Positions 1 to 8,334 of a DNA stretch of 26,204 bases are shown in pieces. How positions within the stretch are numbered: position 1 is the stretch's first letter; each line of letters opens with the position of its first letter. Both the position numbers and the translations under genes were made by a program. Location of the stretch: NCBI GenBank assembly GCA_015852425.1, contig JAAAIG010000563.1, positions 1-26,204 on the forward strand, in the 5' to 3' direction. This stretch comes from Gryganskiella cystojenkinii (lineage: Eukaryota; Mortierellomycota; Mortierellomycetes; Mortierellales; Mortierellaceae). The notes beneath the pieces were generated by a model. That model made no database searches and was not told the origin of the DNA. It was given only the letters and a program-made list of their open reading frames with translations.

Positions 1-27
1 AATTTATCGGCAAGGATAACAGCAAAT

Positions 28-33
28 TTTATT
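28..33 (-). terminator. Candidate polyadenylation signal of the secreted repeat protein gene
   Basis: AATAAA on the minus strand (tttatt on plus), about 220 nt past the stop codon of the secreted repeat protein. The region around it is AT-rich. Other A-rich stretches nearby (about 85-95) could serve equally well. Confidence 0.35.
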
Positions 34-254
34 TTTTTGAGTGAAATGCACAATACATTAGAAGTTATTAATGATCAGTCTTTAAAATAAAAAATGTTCA
101 GAAATGACAGACCCATCTCCTGCTTTTTATAAAAATCAGTCCTCATGTCTAGCTCCTTGGACCAGGAGCTTTAATTGAGAACAGCTGGAGGGCATCCGCC
201 ACGTTTTCTGTCGCAAACAGATTGCTCGATGTAGCGGGCTTTGACATCGTCATG

Positions 255-602
255 TCACTGAAGAGCACGAGGAGTTCCTCGGTTAAGTTTTCCGCCGGGA
301 ACGGAGTGGATCCCTGGGACTGGGGGTTCGAAGAAGGATGCTTCAGCATCATCAAGAGCACGAGGAGCTGCCCGATTAGTTTTTGAACCGGGAACGGATT
401 GGATCCCTGGGAAGGTGACGACGATTGCTTCAGCATCATCAAGAGCACGAGGAGTACCTCGGTTAACTTTTCCGAGGGGAACGACATAGTCCCCGTCGCG
501 GGCTTCAACATGGTCGGGTCCCTGGACAGGGTGGGCGTTCGTGGAAGCCAAGATCATGGCAATAGCGGCCATGATGGCGAAATAGGCGGTGCGTCTTGTC
601 AT
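255..602 (-). CDS. Small secreted protein with tandem repeat units
   Basis: Predicted 115-aa secreted protein of unknown function; I do not recognise a family. Residues 1-23 form a signal peptide (basic MTRR start, then a hydrophobic Ala/Ile/Met core ending STNA-HP). After a short acidic linker (residues 29-40) a unit is repeated: 41-69, 70-100 and a truncated third copy 101-115. Each copy starts VP.GK or VPG.K, then N-R-G/A-T/A-P-R-A-L. The first two continue with DDAEA, a hydrophobic/Pro stretch and PGI(Q/H)S. There are no cysteines and no KR dibasic sites, so a classical Kex2-cut pheromone is not indicated, though single Arg/Lys residues recur at fixed positions. The repeats are also visible in DNA (about 261-300, 352-415, 432-490). 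The start ATG lies about 70 nt below a good TATA element. The third copy stops at L-Q just where the others read DDAEA, so the 3' end may have lost repeat sequence. Confidence 0.6.
   Translation of the reverse strand: MTRRTAYFAIMAAIAMILASTNAHPVQGPDHVEARDGDYVVPLGKVNRGTPRALDDAEAIVVTFPGIQSVPGSKTNRAAPRALDDAEASFFEPPVPGIHSVPGGKLNRGTPRALQ
261..490 (-). repeat. Three-copy direct repeat inside the secreted protein gene
   Basis: On the plus strand the stretch aagagcacgaggag recurs at about 261, 354 and 441. Each is followed after a few bases by a related block running to (g)ggaacg. Spacing is about 87-93 bp, matching 29-31-residue protein units. The copies have diverged, mostly by substitution, so this is an old or selected duplication rather than a fresh microsatellite. 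Confidence 0.6.
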
Positions 603-670
603 GGCTTGAATTCGTGGAGGGAGTTGAATATGGAAGAAATGATAACGAAAAAGAGATAGAATGACGGCGC

Positions 671-678
671 TATTTATA
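671..678 (-). promoter_or_regulatory. TATA box of the secreted repeat protein gene
   Basis: TATAAATA on the minus strand, about 70 nt upstream of the start codon at 602. It is a canonical TATA sequence at a distance compatible with a short 5' leader. Confidence 0.5.
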
Positions 679-813
679 TTGATTCTCCTGCCTTAGCTGG
701 CATTGAAGGGCTGTAGCCGCACTCAGCGTTAAGGGTGCACCAGCGATTATCTGCGGGGAAAGCGTTGACAAGGTTCCTCACAATTACGCGCGACATTCTG
801 CCCCTCGAGGCTC

Positions 814-868
814 TAGCCCAACCCCAACCCCAAGCCCGAGCCCAAGCCCTAGCCCTAGCCCTAGCCCC
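814..868 (+). repeat. Telomere-like hexanucleotide patch
   Basis: About nine degenerate 6-bp units moving from CCAACC/CCCCAA through CCCGAG and CCCAAG to three perfect CCCTAG units. Each differs by about one base from CCCTAA, the complement of the common fungal telomere repeat TTAGGG. It lies about 140 bp upstream of the TATA element of the secreted repeat protein gene. It may be an interstitial telomere-like tract or simply a degenerate microsatellite. Confidence 0.6.
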
Positions 869-1689
869 ATTCAATGCAACAAGAGAATAGTTTCCCTTGA
901 ACGAGCATTTCTAGTGTTTACTCGGTGTGCCGCTGTTTGTAGCGGAGCAGAGCTGCCGAGGTTAAGCGCTCTTGGTCCATAGATATGTTCAAACGAATAA
1001 CATCTTCTGTTTATTTTCATTGTCTTTAATCGGTTCGAGACCAAAAGGAGCAGGCGCAAACATGTACTGAGTAAGCTTAACGCTTTTGTTGGACCTTTGT
1101 CGTTAAACCGCATATGATGTGTTACAAACTCTGCTATGATTAGGCTTATACCTGTTGTGTTCCAAGTATTTTGACGGGGATAACGTAAAGTGGTATTTTT
1201 TTTTTGTCTTATCGTTTCTGAGTCGAATAAATGTCGGTCGTGGATGAACAGCACCACAGCTCTCGTCATTTACCCACAATCACAAGTGTGCTGCGAGGAG
1301 CAACTTTCTTTGGGTTCCAAAAAATGAGTGCCTCTTTTCCTCGATCCAGCCCCCGCGGGCACGCATTCATCTGGTCTGTACAGAGAGGGCGGTTCGCGGC
1401 CACAACTTTCCAGTGGTGCAAAGTGGGTAAAAACACTCACTCATACAAAAAGTAGTCCACGAGAAAACACCTTTCCTGCCGCGAACTTGATTTTTGATAT
1501 TTGAGGGGGGCTGTTGTGTGTGTGCGTGTTTTTGGGAGAAGTTGGCTATCGGTTAAGTTGTGACCACCTGCGAGAGAAAAAAAATTGCCAATCTCGGGGA
1601 TTGATGGTGTGAGCACTGCAAGAAAAATATCCGAGGAGAAGTGAGTCTGTGCAGAAAAAATATGACGAAGGATATTTTGTCACCGTGGA
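869..1689. other. Gene-poor region
   Basis: No ORF here resembles a protein I know. The longest open frames (a 132-aa frame on minus at 871-1269 and a 74-aa frame on plus at 1231-1455) lack recognisable motifs and have composition typical of random frames. There is a short GT-rich run at about 1514-1530. I see no RNA gene. Confidence 0.4.
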
Positions 1690-2940
1690 GATGATTTGTT
1701 AGAACCATCCGGGAGAGAAGCCGAGCCATCCCACCCGCTTGATCATTGGCGAGAATAGTACGCACCCCTATCCGAAATTCATCCATTGTGTGCTCGTATG
1801 TTTGATAGACTTATCGATGGCATTTTCGTGCACAACTTGTTTGGAGTCTTCAGAAGAGGAAGGTTTGGGGAGGCGGTTGGTAACATCAATAACAAATCGT
1901 GGTCGTCCTTCTAGCCTGCGGCGTTTCGCTTCTGGGATAACACAGTCCTCCATGTCAACCAGATCTGAGAGCATCCTGGAGACAGTCTAGATTAGTCCGA
2001 TTGGCAGAGGCTTGACGTGCCTAATATGTATACTACCATATCACATCAAAGAACAGGAATAAAATAACAACGAATCGATATAAAAAATTCATTTCGCGTT
2101 CACTTAGTAAATTGTACGAATTTTGCAGTTTTGATTATCTTTGGAGAGAGATGGATGATACATAAGGCAAAGGACAAAGAGAAAAATAAAAGAGTAGGAA
2201 CAGGAAAAAAATATAAGCGACGACGCGTCAAAAAAAGGTATCACGTGAATCCTATACTTGTACGACCTACAGAATTGGCGACTTACAAGGCTGGGTTTGT
2301 TACTTGATCCAGTAATCTTGTCTTGGACTTTTCCTTGAATCGAATGAACTCTTCGTCGTTCTTGAATTCCAAGAAGTCTTTCTTCATAAAGTCGATTTCT
2401 CTCTCCAGGTACAAAACAATATGGAGGTCGTGCACGTCTGTATTGAGACAGCGGTCGAAATCACAACATTTTCTTGGCCACATTGCAGTGAGGGCCGACC
2501 GACGCTGGCCGACTTCAAGATAAAACCGGTACTTCTCGAACGTCCAGTCTTGGATTCTGTGTTCTTTTCCGCTGTCAATGCGAAGCCGTATGAAGGCGTT
2601 GTAGCCCTGTCGGAGCTCAGGATCAGCATCTGGTCGGGTTTTCTCGAGTTCTTCATCAAAGCCATCCTCGATCTAGTCCAGTACCGAGTGTCCCCAGACA
2701 GCACCCGCAGGCAATTCTTGGGCAAGTCGATCGGGGTACTCAATTCGCTCGATGACATCGCGATCAAAGAAGATGCTATGATTATGTTGTATGTAATGAA
2801 AGAAGATAGAAGGCTTACCGGCTACAGCTTGAACAAGAAAACACCATAATTTGATCTGGATGTCCATACGGCAGCGAAGCCCCAAACAATCGTAGCTCGA
2901 TCTGTTGACATGCGAACCCTTGCGTCGGCACGACGTTCAT
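1690..2940 (-). pseudogene. Decayed spliced gene, unknown family
   Basis: Reading minus from an ATG at 2940 gives protein-like sequence: MNVVPTQGFACQQIELRLFG, then a CSSC motif, then IFFDRDVIERIEYPDRLAQE, GHSVLD, a TAG (2673-2675), and in the same frame IEDGFDEELEKTRPDADPE, then WPRKCCDFDRCLN and an acidic/basic helix-like segment to about 2288. Two splice joins keep the frame: a 43-bp intron 2776-2818 (GTAAGC...ATAG) and an intron 1976-2286 (GTAAGT...CCAG). The last exon carries a KRRRL basic motif (possible nuclear signal) and closes with a stop at 1768-1770. Near 1812 a one-base shift would give a longer, more protein-like continuation (YEHTMDEFRIGVRTILAND) running to about 1690. With the internal TAG and this shift I read it as a broken copy. 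The CSSC and KCC..DRC cysteines could be a metal site, but I cannot name the family. Alternatives are a recent nonsense allele or a member of a dispersed repeat family. Confidence 0.5.
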
Positions 2941-2949
2941 TCAAGGTTT

Positions 2950-3335
2950 GAGAGTTGCACCAAAAACACCGTGGTCTTAGATGAGGTGCCACTTGGACAA
3001 TCTCATTGAAAACCACACAGAGAGCCGTGGAGTACCAACGCAGTAACCTTGGATGAACTTAACAACAAATGCCATTTTTGCTTGATCCAAAGAGCCAAAG
3101 TGCCAAAGACGCTTGGGCAATCTTTTCTTTCATTCTACACCGTGCCAAAATCATCGATTCTTCCCGTGAATGACTCCTTGTTGACCATCCGAGTGTAGTC
3201 TTGCAAAGAGACCTTATGACGATGGGGTTGTCGTACCTGAAAGAACTTCGATCGTACGTTGCATGGCAGCTTTGGTTGGAGTATGGAGAACAACTTGCTC
3301 CCAGTTTAGTGTCTCAGCGATAATCTAAGGTGATG
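2950..3335 (-). pseudogene. Coding-like fragments upstream of the decayed gene
   Basis: On the minus strand, 3324 down to 3237 reads IIAETLNWEQVVLHTPTK and continues to EVLSG, directly after a CTTAG acceptor-like site and before a GTACGA donor-like site. Further downstream, coding-like reading is found only in broken pieces in different frames (for example a segment with FVVKFIQGYCVGTPRL at about 3010-3090). This may be the 5' part of the same decayed gene or a separate relic. Composition and continuity are the only evidence. Confidence 0.25.
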
Positions 3336-4197
3336 AATACACAGCGTCCTCCTCGTCACTTTGGTACTGGCGTTGCTTATATGATTGATGTGCCTTCACT
3401 GCATATTCATGATGGTGGGATAGTGGTCCTCGTAATTAAGTTTTTGCTATGGATGATACCTTCAAGAGTCAATGACCATATTTTAGTGGTACTCAGCGGT
3501 CCCCAGCTCACAGATTGATCGACAAATGAAATAAACCAACGCGGTGGAGAGTAAGAAATGTTGCGTGGAGCGAGGGAGAGGTGATCAACGTCATGCGATC
3601 CTCAAAAGAAAACGCTACGATGTTATGATGTGATGTTGTTTGTTTGATGTTTGATGTTGCAAGGAAGGAAGCCATGGAGGACACAAGGACCAGCTTACTA
3701 GCTTAACGCCATTCTTTCAACTTTTCTTTTTCTGATAGAGGAAGTCAAGGATACTTCTTGAGACAAAGACAGGAAGAGGGCCGGGGGAAAAGTAGAAGTG
3801 ATGGCTACCTCAAGCCAAAAAAAAAAAAAGAGTGGCACAGACAGTCAGAAGTACAGTTACTTCTGCACGAGCTCATCCTCCTTTTTTTCTGCCATTATTC
3901 ATGGCTATTGTTACTCCTACAGTACTTACGCCTCTGTCGACCCTTGAATAAAAATATGGAGCTGTTTAATGATCTGGCTTCCAAGGACGCACTTCTAATG
4001 AAGGAGGAGAGAAAGGATGAGTACTAAACCTTAAAATGGAAGGGAGGGGTGCATAGTAGTGAACCAGGACTAGGACAGGGCATTTCCAAGTCTGGTTGAG
4101 GGTGGAGGGTACAAGAGAGGCTAAGAAATTATTCGGGGCGAAAGAAAAGGGGGAGGTAGGAGAAAAAGAGGGCGCGAGGAGAGTAGCACACTCTACT
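3336..4197. other. Intergenic region without a supported gene
   Basis: The region includes a TGATGTT-type imperfect microsatellite at about 3620-3658 and purine-rich sequence at 4030-4190. An 89-aa open frame on plus at 3758-4027 is Lys/Leu-rich low-complexity translation with no motif. Nothing else is supported. Confidence 0.4.
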
Positions 4198-4203
4198 TTT
4201 ATT
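4198..4203 (-). terminator. Candidate polyadenylation signal of the CASD1-like gene
   Basis: AATAAA on the minus strand (tttatt on plus), about 97 nt downstream of the CASD1-like stop codon at 4300. Confidence 0.5.
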
Positions 4204-4299
4204 GCTGATTTCCTCTTTGTTCGTTATCATTATGTAGCGTTTTTATGATGGGGTATGAATATGGTGATAAACTATCAATTTTCTATGAATGTGGGTGGT

Positions 4300-7200
4300 C
4301 TACGTCGAGAAATAGTTGAGGATCCAGATGACGCTGAAAAAGATCGCCACCTTCCATCCTGGTTGCGCCCACAGAGACTTGAACGAGATCGGTACTGAGC
4401 CCGGCGTTGATGGATCCGAAGCATGAGCACGACCGCGACTTGACTCGCTATTACTATTATTATTGTTGTTGTCGGTATCAATCAAGAGTGCAACAGTCTC
4501 TTGTTTCCGCGCCGATTGCTTGCTCTCGCTTCCTAACGTCGGAGATCCCTTGCCATGACGAGAAGAGTTGCTCAAATCCAGATCTCCTGAGGACGATCCT
4601 GCACCCTCAGACTGGTCACCTCGTGTTGATGATTCCCGTTGCAGACTCTGGTCCATAAGGCTCTTCAGCGTCGCGGGACCAGCAGCTCCAGCCGCAACAG
4701 CGATAGGTGAGAGCATGACGGATTGTCGCTTGACTGGCGTGGGTGTTCCTTGTTGCGACACCGGTCGTTGTTGTCTTGGAGGACTCGTAGGGGTCATTGA
4801 CGACGATGATGACGACAGCTGAGTCAGAGGCAGTGTTGGCGGAGGAGCAGGGTGACCTTTAACCTTGGGCTCTCGACCAGTGACCAACCAGTCCGTCAGT
4901 TCACCCGTAGCACCGCTGAGATAGTTGGAGATGACAATAAATAGGATACTTGAAAGAATCAGGTTGAACGTCCAGGAGCCTGCACCATCGAGCCAAGGCG
5001 AGATGACAAGGAGACCCTTGGTATCGCCTGCGAGCCACATATGAAACTGACAGATAAAAGTCTCCAAAGAGCACCGTCCGATGAACGCGTAGAAAGTCGA
5101 GGTCGTGTTCCGCAAGTGGGCTGTGCTGTTGCGCAGGATCACAAAGCTGAGGATCGGGATCCAGGAGATATAGGGATGATATAGATTATAATCCCGCTTC
5201 TCCATCGTGATCTCAAAAAGAAAGAATCCCACGAGACCGACCACGGACGAGGCAATCGCGATGAAACGAGCTCGACCCCACTGCGGGTGGGCAGTGATCG
5301 ACAACTCATGGGCCATGAGGAAACAATACGCAAAGAGCGATCCAGCAAAGACGATCCAGACATCGAGTTTGAGTCGGAAACGCCACTCGGCTGCAGACCA
5401 GGAAACCCCGAAAAAGAACTTGAGTACCGCAAACGTCGTGTCGAGGACCGCGGGGACATAGATCGTGGCTGCGGTCAGGAACGCAGTCGCGACGATCTTG
5501 GCGATCATGAATGTCGGGTTGTGGTTGTAGGCGTGACCCAGATACATCATTCCGTAGATAGCCAGGTAAAAGAACGAGACCAAAGGCGCAAAATAGTAAG
5601 ACAAGTAGGTCGTATCCATCGTGTAGGCGAGCAAGATTGTGAGCAAGTTCAATCTTGTCAGAATCATGGCTACACGTGTGAATCCGAAATCGGCCTTCTT
5701 GTAGTAAAACACGAAATGACCGAATCCAGTCATGAACAGATAACTCGCCACGAGGACTCGGACAGGGTTGTAGATCGATGAAACACTAGAAGCACCCATG
5801 TAGTGATAGATCAAGATCACGATCTGCATCCAGCCCTTCCATTCGTCTGTTTGATCTCTGCTCAAGAACGGCTGATCCTTTTCGTCTGTCTTTAAGGTCG
5901 CTAGTCCAGCAACGATGGCAATAAAAGAAAGGAAGACAAAGGTGGGGGTCGAATACATCTTGTTGACTTTGGCGAACAGGATTGTGCGATCCGAGTAGTA
6001 CATATAGAGCACGGATCCTGCCATGATCGCCATCGCCCGCAATACTGGAATGTTGGGGAAGAAGGCCGAGATAGAGTGTTGTCTATAGACTATTGGCCCG
6101 AACCAACAGGAAGGTGAATATTAGTCAGCACAGTCGAAGTCCTCGTGTGTCTGTAAAATCAAATAAAGCGTGGGACAGCAGGCTCAACTTACAAGTCTGG
6201 ACGAGGAAACCCGCTGGAAGCCAGATCATAAAGAGCATGAGAAACAGACTTTGAACACCAGAGTTACTTGGGTAGTCGTAACAGCATGTCGCAGCCATGG
6301 GTGCAACCTTGGGCAACTCATTGTTGCAGACATAGTTGAGCAACACATCGGCCTCGGCGGACATGACTCTCTCCGCGAAATGAAGACCATCCTTGGTAGC
6401 ACCCTTAGCAGACTCGGTCATCTTGTTCCAGATAAATGGCACCGTGATCTCTGTATCCTTGGTGATCGACTTCAAGTACCCGTTCATTTCTTCGATATCC
6501 CTAGGCAAGAGAGTCTCGAGTCGAGCCTCGGATAGTTTTTCGGGGTTGACGGATTGAATCGAAGAAATGAACAACTGTTTTGCTAAGGGGGTCGCTCTCG
6601 AATCCGTCATCGTCTCGACCAGACTCTTCATGTTTTGTTTCCACTTCTCCATACCGCCGGACCAATCGTAACGAAGGTACCACATGCCACTGCCGATCAG
6701 GAAAATTGAAGGCACAGGTTGTAAGCTCTCCTCATATGTATCCTTGGGTGCGATCATATCAAAGGTGTTGGTCGAGTTCAGGACAGGGTCCCAGTAAAAC
6801 TCAAAAGACGTTCCTGAGGAGGAATCCAGGTATGTGACATTCGAGTGTTTTTCCCGATCCGTGACAAACTCTGGATAGACCTTTTTGACGACTGAAAAAT
6901 ACAATTGACGGACCACCGAGTCACCGATCATGACAACCCTAGATTGACGGAGACAGGTCCTTGTTGAGATTGGTTCGTAGTTCTTGAGCATACATCCTTT
7001 GGGTTGCCATTGTGTCCGTTGTTCGTCTAGCCATGATCCTCCCTGGTTCAAAAGACTTTCACAGTGAGTTTTGTTTGCTGGATCTAATTTTTTTTACGCC
7101 CAAAAAAAAAGTGAGGTCGATTGTTCAAGGGAGGGTAGAAGGAGGTACAAGGGCAGGTTAGTTTGGATTTCGTCAGGCTGTTATTGTTGTTGTTGCAGAA

Positions 7201-7408
7201 GAGTTTGGTTGGGTCGGTCCCTGGATCGACGAAACTCAGCTGCTGAAACTTGTTCGTAAAAATAAGCACGGCAGTTCTTTTTTTTCTTTTTCTCACCTAT
7301 GATCGGCCGGATGGCAGCTAGAGCCAAGACGGCGATGGCCAAAGCCCAGAAAAGTGCTCGAACACCCTTTTGGTATGAAGCAGAGCTTGGTGAAAGAGGT
7401 ACGTGCAT
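4300..7408 (-). CDS. CAS1: CASD1/Cas1-like O-acetyltransferase (10-TM acyltransferase)
   Basis: Membrane O-acetyltransferase of the CASD1/Cas1p family. The family acetylates sugars in the Golgi: sialic acid in animals, capsular glucuronoxylomannan in Cryptococcus. Three exons join in frame: 7408-7297, 7083-6193, 6089-4300 (introns 213 bp and 103 bp, both phase 1), giving 930 aa. Residues 18-37 are an N-terminal membrane anchor. A lumenal SGNH/GDS(L)-like domain follows with MIGDSVVRQLYF (Ser93 nucleophile) and KDGLHF (Asp269, His272), nearly the same positions as the human enzyme's triad. After it come many hydrophobic segments with family signatures such as YHYMGAS, NPVRVLVASYLFMTGFGH and CSLETFICQFHMWLAGD. 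Compared with animal CASD1 (about 800 aa) it has an added Ser/Thr/Pro/Gln-rich low-complexity tail of about 130 residues before one last membrane segment (VAIFFSVIWILNYF). The start ATG at 7408 has CCA upstream; no upstream in-frame Met is convincing. The acceptor sugar in this fungus cannot be told from sequence. Confidence 0.93.
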
Positions 7409-8334
7409 TGGCGTACAGTGGCTGTTGTTTCCCGAGAGTGTGAGAGAGGAAGGAGCGTTCTACAGAACTGGAGGGGACGAGATAGGGCCCGGCACGAATG
7501 GGACGAGAGTTATAAGGGGGGAATAAAGGGAGAGGGGGGGGGAAGGAAAGAGCGAAGAGGAGAAACAAAAGAAAGGAGATGTATTCCCGATGATGGTGCA
7601 AAAGACAGTGCCCTGATGAAGATGAAAGGAAGAGAAGGATGCCAGTGAAGTTGGGCGTAGGGGTGAAGTAGAGACAACACCAACGAGTCGAGAGGGCGAG
7701 GGGGTGGAATGTGGGCTTTTGGGATCGAGATTATAATTGATGAAAAGTAGGGAAAAGGAGGAGAGAGATGCGATGACAAAAATAAAGAAAACAACGTTGG
7801 ACTGTCAAGTGTTTTTTTTGGCTGCTCTCAAAAGAAGTGAAAAGTGGAGAAAAGGAAAGATTTAAATTTGACCGCCCCTCGCCCTTCGCACATCTCCTGC
7901 CCTTTTCCAGTCGTCGTTCGCCCCTGTTTTTCTCATTTACAACACCTGGCACGTAGAAATAAAAAATAGACCATACATATCCCATGCAGGAGTTCGATGA
8001 GCGAGGCGAAGAACGTGTGAACGAGGCCAAATCATTTTCGTTGTCGAGAAAAAATTAGAGTAGACCTCTGACGGACGAGCTTTCTTACCGAGGAAGTGAA
8101 CAGAGGAAAGCAGCACATTTATTTACTCTCTGTTGATTTGTCTACAGGTCTAGTGGAAATCGAAGAAGGAAAAAAGACTGAATTCCATGTGTGTCCAACC
8201 CATAAATAATAGGCGCATAATAGGGTTTTGTTTTGCACCTGTGGAGTGTCGTGGATCAAACTCAAAATTTGAAAGTGAGATCATCTCTTTTCACATCCAT
8301 CACAAAAAACGACCATAAGCAGGACAATCACATC
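7409..8334. promoter_or_regulatory. Divergent intergenic region between CASD1-like and LOA1-like genes
   Basis: This 926-bp stretch separates two start codons facing away from each other, so it must contain both 5' leaders and promoters. Its CASD1-proximal half is purine-rich on plus (pyrimidine-rich on the CASD1 sense strand), including G-runs at 7516-7542. Its LOA1-proximal end is AT-rich with CATAAATAATAGG at about 8201-8213, a possible TATA-like element 120 nt before the LOA1-like ATG. I see no convincing gene inside. Confidence 0.5.

Noticed and set aside
149..511. 120-aa open frame on minus overlapping the secreted repeat protein
   Set aside because: It is an alternate frame kept open by the same DNA repeats; it lacks a signal peptide and the other frame has the better start, TATA spacing and protein-like sequence.
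1029..1042. CGGTTCGAGACC, resembling a tRNA B-box
   Set aside because: The flanks do not form a T-stem beyond two pairs and no matching A-box, anticodon arm or acceptor stem could be drawn.
871..1269. 132-aa open frame on minus
   Set aside because: No motif, no signal peptide and composition like random translation; the leading Met has no promoter context.
2674..2818. Alternative 145-bp intron that would remove the TAG in the decayed gene
   Set aside because: GTAAGC to GGACTAG would skip the stop, but it puts the next exon in the wrong frame and discards protein-like sequence.
2421..2849. 142-aa open frame on plus
   Set aside because: It lies opposite the minus-strand decayed gene, whose translation is much more protein-like and has splice sites.
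3620..3658. TGATGTT repeats as a possible CRISPR-like or satellite array
   Set aside because: Too short and irregular; a simple imperfect microsatellite in a eukaryotic intergenic region.
5287..5781. 164-aa open frame on plus
   Set aside because: Antisense to the conserved CASD1 membrane core.
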